A stretch of 64,000 nt of DNA from Enoplolaimus lenunculus (GCA_030248215.1 JASANG010000259.1:1-64000), one strand, 5' to 3'. Counted from the first letter of the stretch, positions 22,294 through 35,163 are shown. A program made the numbers and translations. The notes: generated by a model not told the origin, from the letters alone.

Positions 22294-22458
22294 GTTACTT
22301 TAAGGGGCGTAAAGGTGTCTGGTGACTCTATAAAAGAGTGGGTGTAGATTATAGATTACAATTTTTTTGCTTAGGTTTAGGCTTAGGAACACATTTTGCA
22401 ACGCTTAGGTTTAGGCTTAGGAATACGCTTAATTTGCTGTTACACCCCTAAAAGTAAC
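22294..22458 (+). mobile_element. Family D MITE copy, best preserved
   Basis: GTTACTTTAAGGGGCGTAAAG and TACACCCCTAAAAGTAAC are nearly perfect inverted ends. The inner TTAGGTTTAGGCTTAGGAAC is a TTAGGC-like tract. Confidence 0.85.
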
Positions 22459-23724
22459 TGGTCTGTTTTTGAATCACCAGTTACGCCTTGACGGCGCCAA
22501 TTGGCTAACGGGGCAACGAGCTACCGGATCATACATTTTGGGTTTCATATGAACCATTTGCATTGCAAAATTTTAACCACAGTATAGCTGGTGAAGCAAG
22601 ATACATCCTCATATCGTTTCGTAGATTCACTAACAACATTACCAGATAATTAAAATAAATTAGTTTTAAGCATAGATATAACAAGTGTATACCACAGCTT
22701 AATGTTTTGGTTCATTACAATTTAAACTGGCAATTAATAATCGTCGTTGGTTTGGCAATGAATTTCGCCAATTTTGTCATATATTTAACGTAACCTAAAC
22801 AATAATTATGGCCTACCAAACTATTTGTACCACGGACATTTCAATTGGGCTCAACAAATGCAATCATGTTTGCGTCGCAAACCAGAAAAAAATGGTCCAT
22901 AATTTTTTTCTGGATGGGGTCGGATGATGGTCCCCACTCAATGATGGGTTTGCGTGTTAAATATATATTTTTTCGCGTTTTGAGCCAAACTAAACAAACT
23001 GGTAAAAAATGCACGGACTGTTGCGTGTGTGTACGTTTTTAAAAATAGAACAAAAATCATTGAAAATTGGTGTTGAAAAAAGATGGCTTTGTACCAGCAC
23101 AGTTTTAACGGTTGCCTAAGCTTTGTGGGTGCATCTATGTTCGATATATACACAGAGAATGAGTTGTATCTATGTTGCGTGTAACGTGAAACCAGGATCG
23201 TCCGTGGAAAATTATATTTGGGGGTGGGGCACCGAGCCATTTTAGGAGCCACCTATAATTGCAATTTAAGATTTAATTTTATAGATCAAATCTATTTGTG
23301 GGGTGCAGCGGTCAAATTTTTTGAGTTGGGTACGGCCTACAATGTCTCTGCCCCGTGCGCGGATACCCTTGCGTAAATACAATACAAAATTTTGGTTTTA
23401 ATTTCTGTTGGGGGGGAATAAAAGTCTGGATGGCGGCCACACCGATAGATTTGCCGGCAGTACCAACGGTGAAACCGTTTCTACAGTTGGTATTTATTGG
23501 TTCGATTGTAGATTTTTTTCATAGACTATTTGGCATCAAAATAAATATACTGCAAGTGTAGTTTCAGACAAACTACTATTGAAAACATTATTTTAGGAAT
23601 GCAACGATTTTTCGCTTCTAAATCGCAATACACGCCATGTTAGAATGTGAACTGTAGCAAAAATATCATCTTCGGAATATAATTTCAATGGCGCTGAGCA
23701 AGATAACAATTAACCCATTGGGGC
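22459..23724. other. Intergenic DNA, nothing recognised
   Basis: AT-rich. A G-rich patch at 23215-23240 may be the end of an element. No gene seen. Confidence 0.45.
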
Positions 23725-23800
23725 GTTGTAGGGCCGAAACAACATCCTCCCATACCTTCCAGTTGAGGTGCCATCCCCAAACCAGGCCCCCATCCTAAAC
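23725..23800 (-). mobile_element. Family J fragment
   Basis: GGGCCGAAACAACATCCTCC, CATACCTTCCAGTTGAGGTG and CCATCCCCAAACC correspond in reverse complement to the right half of 8909-9069. Confidence 0.5.
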
Positions 23801-24374
23801 AGGATTTAATCAAAAAATTAAAAAAAAAATATTTTGAGCTTCGCAAACGAACCCCGCGCCTCGGAATTTTGGGGGGTTGGGCGCCGTATCCCTCGGCAGT
23901 TTTGGAGGGGATATGTTTCGCTTTTTATCCGTTCTCCTTGCAACGACCACTGATCAGCGCGCTGATGTTTTTGTTGGTGTGCGGTTTTTAGTGTTAAACG
24001 TAGTATATCCGTGGGAATTTTTGACATGGGACGCGCATGGTGCATAACAGAAAATAAAGTTCGCAAGCGAGACTTCAAACGTCATTCAAGTGGTTAAAAT
24101 TGTAATAAAATTATGGTTTTTAATCCTTGTTAGCGGCCAAGGTGTGAGTGTCTCCACCTTGCATCTGTCATTGTACTTTGCAAAGAAACTTGATTATCAA
24201 AACTGATTGGCCACAAGTCGCATTGGTGCGAAAGTTTTACCGGATTCCCAATCCTAATGAATTTAGGTTATTCCCATTGAACCATTTTTCGGCTACGTCA
24301 GTTTTAAGGGAACGATATATGACTACGTGCATGATTTTAGGTCGCTAAAGATTCAATGGTAAACATGTACCAAG
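23801..24374. other. Intergenic DNA, nothing recognised
   Basis: Starts with a poly-A-like run near 23810-23830 and has a GC-richer patch to 23960. No gene seen. Confidence 0.45.
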
Positions 24375-24500
24375 CTTCCAACAGGAATTAAATTTTGCCG
24401 GAACAGGAACAGGAATTGAATATATTTGCAGGAACCGGAACACACGAATTGAATGTTTGCAGGAATTCCGGCCGGAACAGGAATTCCGGTTGATACGTGA
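24375..24500. mobile_element. Family F fragment (CCGGAATTCCGG-rich)
   Basis: GCCGGAACAGGAACAGGAAT, CAGGAACCGGAACAC and GGCCGGAACAGGAATTCCGG are repeated variants of one word, as at 45340-45895 and 54365-54795. Confidence 0.55.
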
Positions 24501-24804
24501 TATTTATAGTTCAGGATACCACAATTTTAAATGAATAAAACAATTCGTACTTTATAGGAAAAAAATTGGCGTAAACTGCTTTAATGGTAAGTTTTTTCTT
24601 ATATTTTTGAAAACGCTTAGCATTTTACCACACGGCAATGAAAACATTATTTTATTTACGTTAACAGCGGTTTTATTTGCGTGCATCTGATATGACACAT
24701 TTTGCAAATGCGATTACTGCAGTTTTGAATAAATATGTTGGCGTTTTTAAAAATACTTAAAATGCCAACCGTCTAAGGTTTAGGCAATGTGCCATTGTTG
24801 CGCA
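24501..24804. other. Intergenic AT-rich DNA, nothing recognised
   Basis: No supported feature. Confidence 0.5.
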
Positions 24805-24939
24805 TAGCCCAACTTGGAGAAATTTTGGGCATCCCTAGAAAATTTTCAAATTTGCTTGCAAGTCAACGAAAACGCTTGTATGCCTGTCCTGACAATTGTT
24901 TAGCCTTCATATCAAGGTGAGCTGGCTACCGGATTGTTG
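24805..24939 (-). mobile_element. Family A MITE copy (left part short)
   Basis: TTTGCTTGCAAGTCAACGAA, GCTTGTATGCCTGTCCTG and AAGGTGAGCTGGCTACCGG, in reverse orientation. It lies 75 bases from a copy in the opposite orientation. Confidence 0.75.
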
Positions 24940-25013
24940 TGGATTGAAACCGGAAGTAATCGCTTGAAATGTAGCACCAAATGTTCTATTCTGAGATGAT
25001 AGTAAGGGACTCA

Positions 25014-25178
25014 CGCCCGTAGCCAGCCCACCTTACTAGCGTAGGTCTAAAATTTTTAGGAGGGGCATTCAATGGTTTTTAATGATTTGCAAGCAAGGTG
25101 GAAATTTTTCTAAGGGTGGCAAAATTTTTCCACTGAGGGCTGAGCCCACCGTCGCCCCCTTTTTAGCTACAGGTCCAA
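25014..25178 (+). mobile_element. Family A MITE copy
   Basis: ACGCCCGTAGCCAGCCCACC at the left, TAATGATTTGCAAGCAAGG in the middle and TTTAGCTACAGGTCC at the right. Confidence 0.85.
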
Positions 25179-27925
25179 ACGGACCGCTCCCTGGCGACCC
25201 TTTTCTTTGCCGGACATTTTCACCTAAAGCATATTGTCGGCCCTGGACTTATATTTCCCATGATGACCATACCCAATCGGCAGGTTTCGTATTTGGAATG
25301 CATTAAACTCGTTTTAAAATTTGTCAACGCCCGTTAATTTATTATTGTAAATTTACACAAATGATTGACAAAATTGCTTCGATTCACATTAAACATTTTT
25401 CATTCATCGCTTTTGTACTCACAATTTTGAAAATTTGTCAGCCATCACTGAATCAGGGGCGGGGGTCGTTTGATGAAGGCAAACCTTGACACTGCTGGTC
25501 TGTCTGGAAATTTTTGTAACCCAAAAGTTTGGATTAGGCTTTAATCGTTCAAATATTGGTTTATCGTCTCGGTCATTTTGCTCACAATAAGTTTCATATA
25601 TAGTGTATGCCTTCCATAGGCTGCCCCACCAGTTGTTGGTCCCTGTACTGATCTCTGGGAGGAATAGAGGTTATATGCAGCCTCCTGGAATTTTTAGAGA
25701 ACCAATAGTATAAACGCTTTTAACAGGCTTCAAAATATCCATTTCGACCCCAGAAGTTAAATGGATTATACATGATGTTACCCCCCCACCCTTTAGTGCC
25801 GTCTTGGCTGCGCCCCAGGTACTAAATGCGTCCCTCAGCCCCGCAACAAGGGGGTAATGCTTTACGGTCAAAGTGACCTTGACGATTTACACATGGCCGT
25901 GTATATTGAGAGTATAACATGAGATGCGGCAGATGTTGAGGATATTGTGTTATATTTGTCACATTTTGACTGATGAAAATGTGTAAATTTGACAATGTTT
26001 TTAAGCGAAATTATTATAGTCATTGGATTATTTGCAATATTCGTATTAATTATATTCGCAAAATATTATTCGGCCAGCAGTGACAAATAAAAAAAATAGC
26101 TTGTTTAAGCTGATTAGATTTACGGGATCAAGATCAGAATAGTAGATTTTTTAATTGGATTCTCTATTAATACGTAATCATTGAATCGTAACAAAATTAA
26201 GGACGCAATTAAGAGGAATCCACGGGATCCCGTCGACCACCAGACCTAAACGAAAATTAAACCTTTGTATAAGAATTTAATAATCCTAACGGTACTTTTA
26301 TAGCCATAACCTAAGTCTAAGCGTATTTACGGGTGTCGAATTGTCAAGTCGATGACATTTTGGAATACAAGTTGTTGTGTCGACGAGTTGTCGGGCGACT
26401 AATTGTCGTGGTATCAAGGCGTACGGGAGGACATGAAAGCTACACAGCGATGTCTTACATATATGTAAGAGATAACCTGTGACCAGGATTTTGGCCAGGG
26501 CCAGCAAAATATACTAAACTTGAAATTTTAAGTACCGGTTGCGTAAGCATACACCTGGGAATACGATACCGTTATTATCATATCGTGTCACGCGACATTT
26601 TGTTGATACTCCCATGTTGTGAAGCTACTGTTAATGCGTTTGTTTTCCGTTTTGCACTCTTTACAATAAATTTTAAGCTAAAGTTTTGCAGATGTCTATT
26701 TTGTGTACTGCGCCTTCGAAATAGAACACTTCAAGCGTTTCCTAGGCTAAACAGTAGGTGTAAAATGTTTTCTGGTACAAACCATTCATGGTTCCGTCCG
26801 CCCCGGGACGTCTCCAATATTTAAGTTACAGAAATTCCTGGACTCTTACAGGTTTTGTAATTAACCCGTTGCATCCTACAGTTCAAAAACGGTTTATATA
26901 CTTAAAATTCAAGCTGTCCCTGTGATCCATGTAGATGCTTTGCCAAAAAGTGATGTTTGGATAAGACAAACAGTTGGATTGCATTCATTTTGCGTTCCAT
27001 CTCAGCCAACAAACATTTACGACCGAATTTCGACCAACTGTATATAATTGTTATTTTAAAACGCGTAAACTTTTGTTGTTTGGCCCAGCGGCAAAGACAC
27101 ACGTTTTACCACCGCCCATTAAAGTTTAATGTATACGCATTAATTTTAATAATGAGTGATTTTCCTCAATATTTGTTGTTGCGTTATTGCGTTTGTTGCA
27201 TTTTTAATGTTGTTTTTTGTTGTACACACATAACCAATACATGCACAGCTGTTACTGGTCAGGTTATAACCGCGAAGTAAAATGTGTCATTTGGCTTTAG
27301 AATGCATTTAGGTTTTCTCGCCCCGAAAGTGTAACAACCACAGTTTGTAAGCTGTTTGTTGCGAATTTATCTTCAAAATTAATCAATTAAACGTCAGAAA
27401 ATCAAATTATTTATCGTTGATCGGATACGAAATCTGAATCCAACGAGGAATTTAATGAAATGTAGCCGCTAGCATATAAATTTCGGCGAGCTGAGTACTG
27501 TAAAGCAGGTTTTATGTGTTTGTCACTCGACTCCAGCGGAACGCTTATATTATCTGTATTCCGCCAGTTGTATTAGACTATCCTAAATGTATATGGGTGG
27601 TAAATTTGAACCCAAAATGTTTGCTGATTTATGGTTTTAATTGCGTTAAATTTTATATTTATTCTGATTGGATGGATAGTTGTTTAAATTTTTGACATTT
27701 TGATTTTAACAGGTTAATTTAAAACCTGTAATAGTGACTAGTTATTGTTTGTCGAGAAATTTTTTGGCAAAGATCCATCTCGTATAGTTCCCGCTGTTTA
27801 GGTCCAAGTTATACATATTCGAATCGTTTAGCGTTTGATTCGAGTGAACATTGCATTAGTTGAAGTTACGCTTTTGTAAAATAGGGCATGTGGAACAGAG
27901 CAAATTTTTGCTCCAGTTGGCGATA
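25179..27925. other. Intergenic DNA, no gene recognised
   Basis: 2.7 kb of mostly unique AT-rich sequence. Open frames are short and without recognisable domains. 26335-26430 has several GTCGA/CGACGAGTTGTCG words but no clear repeat. A short CCTAAGTCTAAGCG stretch lies near 26309. Confidence 0.45.
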
Positions 27926-28129
27926 GGCAGCCTCGTTGACAGCGCACGCACGTTGCTACTGAGGCTAAAATATTTTGAGGAGAGGCATACAAGGGTTTTC
28001 GATGACTTACAAACAAGGTTGAAAATTTTCCATGCGGGCCAAACGGGGGCAATTTTTTCCTGGGTCCAGAATTGTTCCGGGGTGGGGTGGATTGAGCAAC
28101 CCTGGCGTCCCTCTGCCTACGGGCCCTGG
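27926..28129 (+). mobile_element. Family A MITE copy with longer right half
   Basis: GAGGCATACAAGGGTTTTCG, TGACTTACAAACAAGGTTG and CTCTGCCTACGGGCCC. The left end is worn, and about 30 extra bases of G-rich sequence lie near the right end. Confidence 0.75.
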
Positions 28130-28429
28130 GATTGATTATAACGGGCGATTACGATTTGACTTAATCACGTTTCAGGCTGGTATGGCAGACTGAGAACAGA
28201 AGCCGTTTGAACGAACAGTTTTGAACAGCAACAGATTCAACTAAACTTAGCAAAAACCAAAACAAAAACCGCTTCATAGAGTTCAATTATGACGCCGATG
28301 ATATAAAGCTAAACCATGAGAGTATGTGTGTGTAAGCATACAGATATATATAAACTTCGTTCAAAAATTCAATCAAGCCCAATTAGGTTGAATTAGCTCC
28401 TAAAACCTGCGGAAAATATATATTACTGG
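28130..28429. other. Intergenic spacer between two family A copies
   Basis: Nothing recognised. Confidence 0.5.
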
Positions 28430-28598
28430 CGGGCACGTAGCCAAGTGAGGTTCCGGGGGCGCTGAGCCCCTCCCTCGTTAAATTTTTTGCCTCCCCCAGA
28501 AAATTTTCAACCATTCTTGTAAGTCAACCAAAAGCCGTGTATGCCCCTCCTGAAAATTTTTTATCCCTTCTAGCAAAGTAAGCTGACTACGGGCTTGA
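28430..28598 (-). mobile_element. Family A MITE copy
   Basis: GGCGGGCACGTAGCCAAGTG at the left, TGTATGCCCCTCCTGAAAAT in the middle and GCTGACTACGGGCTTG at the right. Confidence 0.85.
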
Positions 28599-28714
28599 TT
28601 ACTGCTGTAATCAGGGACTACCAACCTTCCTCAGAATCCACCGGGTCGCCGCCTAAGTAGCTAAACCTGTGAATTATAACAAATGTATCGAATATGCAAT
28701 ATCGTGGGTGTTTT

Positions 28715-28775
28715 CCGTTATTCGCTCCCCCCCAGCCGGCGTTTGCCCAAAAATGGTGCTATGTTCAAAAAAATA
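28715..28775. mobile_element. Family K end fragment
   Basis: CCGTTATTCGCTCCCCCCC and CCGGCGTTTGCCCAAAAATG recur at 32800 and inverted at 4165-4222. Confidence 0.5.
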
Positions 28776-29096
28776 ATGTTTCCATCTCTGGTTGGTTTGT
28801 ATTTTTTGTTACAAACGTCAGCCACATAAAATTGAAAAGTGAAACTGATGAAAAATTAAAAAATAACTCATCAAAAAACAATTTACTCTCAACATTCACA
28901 CACAAAGACTGCAAATGCACGCAGTATACGGTGTTTGCAGAGTTTGCACATTGTATTTATTATATACGTGTTTAATATATACAAAAGAGCCCTGCCTGCA
29001 TTTTTGTTGTGGTGACATTTTGCGAAAAAAATCCCCAAAATTGCAACCAATGGGACGCCGTTAACGGTTGCACTCTGGGTGTTGTTTGAAATCAAA
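28776..29096. other. Intergenic DNA, nothing recognised
   Basis: No supported feature. Confidence 0.5.
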
Positions 29097-29402
29097 GGCG
29101 GATTCAAAAATTTCTGACCGGGGGCGGGCGGGCTGGCCAAATGGTTATAAAACACAAAAATAGTAAGGTAGCGGACGTTATCGTTTTGTTGCGGAAATTT
29201 TTCTTAAGCCAAAAATTGTAGGCTTTTATCGCAGTGAAGGTAAAAATTGTATTTTTACAAAAAAAAAATTTTTTTTCAGGGGGAAAATTGTAAAGTAGAG
29301 ACCCCCTGTTTTGGTCTTTCTTGCTCACTTCACTCGCGAGCCGTTTCACTATTATGTGTATCTTCCAACCTCTCTGTTCAGAAATTTCTGGATCCGCCAC
29401 AA
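29097..29402. mobile_element. Family B MITE copy, long form (306 bp)
   Basis: GGCGGATTCAAAAATTTCTG at the left and CAGAAATTTCTGGATCCGCC at the right form a near-perfect inverted pair of about 20 bases. The interior has the AACACAAAAATAGTAAGGTAG-type phrase. Confidence 0.85.
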
Positions 29403-29634
29403 CGACAGTGCAGAACGTAACTTTGATTTTGATGTTTGCTGGCTGAGCTATTAATACTTGCAGATATGTTGTGACCCGCTGCCGGAGTAGACCCAGTAAC
29501 AACTTAGCAGCCCTTAGGGATCCAGAATTTCATTAGGCTCTTAGAAAACATTGAACCGCGCTGTGGTATTTGGATATCAGTTCAATTACTTTAATTGTCG
29601 TTAGAACTTTCGTTGTTTGCTCTGGTGTAGCCAT

Positions 29635-29829
29635 ACTGCAAAAAATGGTGAGTCAAAATTGACTCTCTGCGAAATAGGCTTTTCGAGACTACACAAATTG
29701 AGTTAAAATTCGACTCCGCCAGAGTCGAACGTGCGACTCGGTGAGTGGAATTTGACTCTCTCAGCTTGTGTTGTTCTGAAAAGCCTATTTCGGATAGAGT
29801 CAATTTCACTCACCATGTTTTTGGCAGTG
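29635..29829. mobile_element. Family H hairpin MITE
   Basis: ACTGCAAAAAATGGTGAGTC faces ACTCACCATGTTTTTGGCAG, and GAAATAGGCTTTTCGAGAC faces CTGAAAAGCCTATTTC. Same layout as 11571-11786. Confidence 0.85.
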
Positions 29830-30368
29830 CAGGAATTCGGTTTAGTGAGGGTCGCACGAATTCTATCATGTTTTAAAGTTTGTAATTAAATCAACTGGTA
29901 TTCTTTGAACTTATACATATTAACCGAAATAAGATATTTAAGACCATTGGAACTGGCTCCGGATACACGAACCTCAGTCTGCGTACTTTTCTGATCACAT
30001 TATGTGCATTAATTAGCGTAATTTTTGGAGATAACAAATCAAGATTATATTGTCTTTTGACCCGAAGCTATGGGAGGGCGAGTAGACCTCGCTTCCACTA
30101 TACCCAGCGTCGCGTCTAAGTTGAAAACTTTTTCATATCGGTTAAAATAATTTTGTTAGAAATAAGTTTCTTATCACGGGGAAAATTTCTAACCTCTTTT
30201 AGCTAAAAAATTCCTAGTTGTACGACTGAATATCTTGACTATTAATGAGCTAAAAACTACTTTTTGAAACATTTCTTGTATAATCAGTGTCTCAGTAAGA
30301 ACAGCTCGGATTGAAAGCTTATATACTTACGTTTGGATTCAGCTTAGCCAATTTTCATCTTTATGGGT
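29830..30368. other. Intergenic DNA, nothing recognised
   Basis: No supported feature. Confidence 0.5.
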
Positions 30369-30514
30369 ACTAGCGGATTCAGAGGGGGGGTGTAATTTCC
30401 ACAAATAGAAATTTTTTGTGTTAAAATGATAAAGCCCCTACCTTACAATTTTTGCGTTGTATAACATTTGCCAACCCGCCCCGCCGCCGTCAAAATTTTT
30501 TTGGATCCGCCTCT
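30369..30514 (-). mobile_element. Family B MITE copy
   Basis: ACTAGCGGATTCAGAGGGGG at the left and TTTTTGGATCCGCCTCTG at the right are inverted. The inner order (CCTTACAATTTTTGCGTTGT) is the reverse of 31149-31312. Confidence 0.8.
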
Positions 30515-31148
30515 GTTTATGGGTGTTGCTCGTTGCGTTTGTGTTAGCTGTTGATACGAATACAATTATGGTATTGCTTGATATATCGCAAACGCACTTA
30601 AGATTAACATTTTTAAGCCAAATTCTGAACGTTTAAGTGAAAAAATACACGTCACCTTGGTTTTTTGAACGTGGTTCTCTTATTACTAAATGTGTCAATT
30701 TTAGGACATCTGCACCAGTTGGGTTCTAAGCTAATTTTTGTTAATTACGTTCATGTGATATCAGGTTATAAATGTCTGCACCAAAAATTATTTGTCGTTT
30801 ATCGTCGCAGCCTTGTTTAAATTTTATTTATAAAACATGAATGTGTTTTATATATTTATGTGTGTGAATGCATATTATGTAAATATAATTAAATATATAT
30901 ATATACATATATACGTATATATATATAAGATATATAAGATATATATGTATACCAATATTAGTATTTTTGCTTTATTTTCTAAGGATTTTTTTAATTCAGG
31001 TGTTGACATTCACTTTTTTCTCTTTTTGTTTAGCAGATTTTTTGTGGAAAGTTGTCTGTTATAAAATGTTGAATATATATCTGTTTTATACGCCACATTG
31101 TTATATTCTTGTAGTTGAAGAATGCTTGCTATTTTACAATAGACGTTG
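30515..31148. other. Intergenic DNA with TA/TATATG microsatellite (30885-30955)
   Basis: ATATATATATACATATATAC-type repeat. No gene seen. Confidence 0.55.
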
Positions 31149-31312
31149 TCAGAGGCGGATCCCATAATTTGTGACTGGGACGCGGGTGGGCTGGCAAATG
31201 TTATGAAACGCAAAAATTGTAAGGTAGGAACCTTACCATTTTAACACAAAACATTTCTGATGGGGGGGGGGGGGCGTACGACCCCCAGCCCCCGCTCTGG
31301 ATCCGCTAATGG
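31149..31312 (+). mobile_element. Family B MITE copy, best preserved short form
   Basis: CAGAGGCGGATCCCATAATT at the left and CTCTGGATCCGCTAATGG at the right, with AACGCAAAAATTGTAAGGTA and ACCATTTTAACACAAAACAT inside, followed by a 14-base G run. Confidence 0.85.
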
Positions 31313-32794
31313 ATGTTGTTGTAGTAAAAAATGTAATAGAAATACAATGTGCAACACATCCGCGCAGTGTAATTTTCATTTTACCCAGTGATGGTTTTTA
31401 TCGTTTTTAGTATTGTTTTGTTGCCAGAAAAGTTGCTGTTTGGTTCAATTTGGTCCACTGGCCGATCCAATGGTGTCATCTAATCCTATACTCTACCCCC
31501 CACATAGCAGGAATCAAAACTAAAAATTTACGCTAAAAATTTAGTACTAAATTTGCGTTTAGATTCTCGATAGATCCACCGGATGTCAGAAGTTTTTGGA
31601 GCCGCGGCGCAGGAAGCTGAGACGGTGTGAACTTTGCTTTTGAGCCAGCTATTAACATTTCAATTTGTTTTTTTGTTTCGTTCAATATGAAATTATTTAC
31701 ATAATTATTTTGAGAGAAAAAAACTTTTACAAAATACATACGTAAATTAATATGTGATTGTGACTGCCAGTATATTAGCATTGGGTGTTTTACTATAGCC
31801 GGCATTTGCTCGAAAATGATTGGATTTGAGAAATTTTTGTAAAAGGTAATTTTTTAAGTAATAAAATCAAAAAAATTATCAAAAAGCGCAGCGATTTATA
31901 CTCTTACTCGACCCAAATTTGATGAAATAGTCGAATAGAATGTCGTTTATTGTCATCGGACATTTGATTTCAGTTGTATGGTAACTGATTTGATTGAACC
32001 AAATCTTAAATTTTCAATTCAGAAGTTTTGTCTAATGCCTGTGCATTTTTGTATAATTGAAATATTATTAATGTTCTGATATTCTATTCATTTTGCAACT
32101 TTGGGCCTTAGAAACCCACTAATATTTGGTTGAGTACTAAACTCTTTAACTGTTGACTTTCGATTAAAAACACGATTGTGATTTGTTGTTCAAAATTTTA
32201 AACCTAAACGTTTCAAATACTTTTACGTCTAACTTTTAAGAAATCAAATAGGAATTTGTTAGTAGAGGTCGCAAAAAACTTGTAAATTGAAATTTGTTTA
32301 TACAACCGAAAAATTTATCAGCCAATCAAGGGGGCGAACTTGTCCGTTCAGGTGCACTTGGTTTGCTTGCGCCCCACAGGTACAAAGCAGTAAACTATTT
32401 TATTGTTTAGTTATCGTTTAGTATTGGGTGTCAGGCAACGCATCACAATAATTACTAATTTACTTGATTGCCAATTTTTTCGTAATTTAACAGACGTTTT
32501 GGCAAATTATTACAAGCTGTTTCCACTGTTATCCATAAAAGTTATCTTGATTATGCACAAAATAGCAGGGGTATATGTTGTAAACAAAGTAATGCTGGAA
32601 ATTTGCCCAAAATACGTACGTAGTGCATTCCAGCTTTAATATATAAATATTATTCCAACCAAAAATTTCTCGCGCAAGAATAAAAAGCATATCTAACAGG
32701 TTTCAGAGCAGCAATTGTGGATTCTAGAGGTCAAAAATTTTTTACATGAGGTTATACCTTCCCAAAATAAAATCCTGGCTACGACCTTGTGGGT
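31313..32794. other. Intergenic DNA with worn MITE ends
   Basis: 31510-31585 resembles a family B tail (ATTTAGTACTAAATTTGCG ... GATAGATCCACCGG). 32725-32790 ends AATCCTGGCTACGACCTTG, like the element end near 20580. No gene seen. Confidence 0.4.
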
Positions 32795-33005
32795 CTTTTC
32801 CGTTACCCCCAGCCAGCGTTTGCCCAAAAATGATTAGATTTTGAAAATTTTGGTATATTGGAGCTGCTTATGACCTGCCCAGATCATTCCACGCCCAAAT
32901 TTGACTTTTTGAAAAATCCAATTTTTAAGGTCCCAAGGACCACCTTGGGACTCGAAAACTTTTTTGTCGAAAAAATAGACAAATTATATACCATTCGACG
33001 CAGCT
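32795..33005. mobile_element. Family K half element
   Basis: CCAGCCAGCGTTTGCCCAAA, GATCATTCCACGCCCAAATT, GAAAAATCCAATTTTTAAGG and CCATTCGACGCAGCTTG match one arm of 3664-4222. Confidence 0.65.
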
Positions 33006-34048
33006 TGTCGAGCTAAGTTCAGTGTTCTAACATTTCTGCAATCAGACGGCTGGCTAACAGAAACCATGATCCCCTGGAAACTTGTCTTTTTGGTTCATTG
33101 AACCAATGTAAACCAGTTGACCTAAAAGCGGAGGGCGGGGGGGCACATACGCCGGGTCACAAAATAAACAAGAATGCAAAAGTTCTTGCAAACGACGCAA
33201 ACGATAAGCCAAAAGCGAGTTTTAGTAAAAAAGGTAGGGTCTACTCCGCGTTTTTGTAATAATTGTTTTTATGTTTTGGCTCGTTATGCTAACTTTTGTG
33301 ACTACAGAAATGACGCATTCGGCCAGCCCGGGCCATTATTCTGTGTGCCATTACTATACGGGTACAGATGAAAAATTGGAAGAAATTGGTATGAAATATG
33401 TTTTAATATATGTCTTAGGGCCGAGGCCGAGGCTACAACTCGCAAGCGTCCCCATACGATTGTTATAGGACGTCTGCATGTTTTAAAATAATTACAATTT
33501 AGCCTACGTTTCAGCGAGTGTGTCCAAAACGTTGTCTGAGTCATGGAACGAATCCCTATTAGGGCACATGGGCCCCTCTTAGGCGGATGTTAGCGGTGCT
33601 CAGCACTGAAAGGTCATCGCAACACAATTTATGATTGCAGTTAATATATTAATATTGAAGTATAGTTTTTTGGTCAAAAATTTTCAACTAAAATGCCAGT
33701 TGTGTTATATACACTTTTTCTGACCCGTATGTTATCCGGTAACAATTAATCTCAGTATTACTCCACAAAAATATACCAATGCCTGTTTTAGGTTAAAGAC
33801 TCATCATTAACGCAACTACTAGCGACCGGTTAGGCGCTTTGCTAATGATTTTAGCCGCACGATTCTCTATTGACAGCTCTGTTAAAAAAACTCAACTACT
33901 GCCAGAAACCTATTATACTAAAATGGTTCCACAGAACAAAAAATACCTGGTCGACGGCTTATTATAGTTTTTGGTTACAAGCGTTGATGTAGTTATGCTT
34001 TTTGGGCGTAATAAATCGGGGCCCCCCACCATATAAAGGGCCTGTGCT
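33006..34048. other. Intergenic DNA, nothing recognised
   Basis: No supported feature. Short open frames have no recognisable domains. Confidence 0.45.
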
Positions 34049-34101
34049 ATTGAGAGAGAGAGAGGGAGAGAGAGAAAGAGAGAAAGAGAAAGAGAGAGAG
34101 C
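34049..34101 (+). repeat. (GA)n / (GAAA)n microsatellite
   Basis: GAGAGAGAGAGGGAGAGAGA, then AAGAGAGAAAGAGAAAGAG. Confidence 0.9.
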
Positions 34102-34204
34102 AGCAGTACGTTTCATGCATTGACGGGGATGTATATTTATTATGGTACATATTATACACGCATGTTAGTATTCTAGCAAAGGGGTCTGAACGGGCGTTAT
34201 CCGG

Positions 34205-34268
34205 GCCCTGTAGCCAATGTCGGCCAGAGAATCCCGTCCATGTTTGGGAAAAATTTTGGACCCCAAGA
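34205..34268 (-). mobile_element. Family A fragment
   Basis: GGGCCCTGTAGCCAATGTCG, then GGGAAAAATTTTGGACCCC. Only the outer part of one end is left. Confidence 0.45.
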
Positions 34269-34543
34269 AAATAGTCATAGTCAGATATTAAGTTTCGTGA
34301 CGTAACTCAAAAAAACTCACAAGCTGTTGTACTCAGAAACGAATATTTGAAAAAAGTGTTGAAGTCAGGGGCAGGGCTGCAACTACGAGGGTCGAGAGGG
34401 GGCCACGCCGTTTGGCCATTTGAAAGCATTTTCGGACAGCATAAAACAATTCTATTTTCAGAAAATGTGTATTTTTTCGCCTTTAGAAATATTTTTGCCT
34501 TGTGGACTAACAATTCTCACCTGCGGGGCTGATTCTAGGGACG

Positions 34544-34746
34544 CCAGTGCGCCGGAATAGACGCGGGTGGGGGCTCATCATAAACTTCAGGGTTGGAGCC
34601 CCTAACCTCAAGAGACAAGCGAGCGAGAAGCCAGACACATTTTAAAACTTCGGCGGTGTTTGTTTCAACCCGTTAAGGTGGAGCTAGTTTAGGGGTAGGC
34701 CCCCCAAATGGGGCAGAGTATGGAGGGTGGCTGCTCCGGCATTGAG
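34544..34746 (+). mobile_element. Family J MITE copy
   Basis: CAGTGCGCCGGAATAGACGC at the left, GCGAGCGAGAAGCCAGACAC inside and GGGTGGCTGCTCCGGCATTG at the right. Confidence 0.75.
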
Positions 34747-34969
34747 GCGCGCTGTAGTCCGTTAATAATTGCAAAATATTCAGTTGAATTTCTTGGAAAT
34801 ATTCCAATTTCATCTATTTTTCAACACTTGAAATGGTTTCAAATTAGCAGTTTCGCATTTTTTAATATTGTTTAAGTATTATTTCAAAAATTATATCTTT
34901 CTGAACAAAAACTGTTGGTAGTATAAAATCAAAATTGGCATATTTTCAAATTTCAAAAAATATCCGTGG

Positions 34970-35115
34970 GTGGGATTTGCCAGCGAATCGCAGACGCAAA
35001 CACTGAGACCAGGGATAGAAACACAGTAATTTGAAATTCTAGAAACGTCCTTGGGATCCGCCAGTATTGCGTGTAGCGGCTAAGACTGTAGAGACCACGG
35101 ATCGAAACACCAGTA
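34970..35115. repeat. Two related direct copies of about 60-70 bp
   Basis: GGGATTTGCCAGCGAATCGC (34973 on) and GGGATCCGCCAGTATTGCGT (35053 on) start two similar stretches, ending GAAACACAGTAA and GAAACACCAGTAA. They may come from a family B end. Confidence 0.4.
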
Positions 35116-35117
35116 AA

Positions 35118-35163
35118 CAACAACAACAACAACGACAGCAACAGCAACAACAACAACAACAAC
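35118..35163 (+). repeat. (CAA)n microsatellite
   Basis: CAA triplets with a few CGA/CAG changes, about 46 bases. Confidence 0.9.
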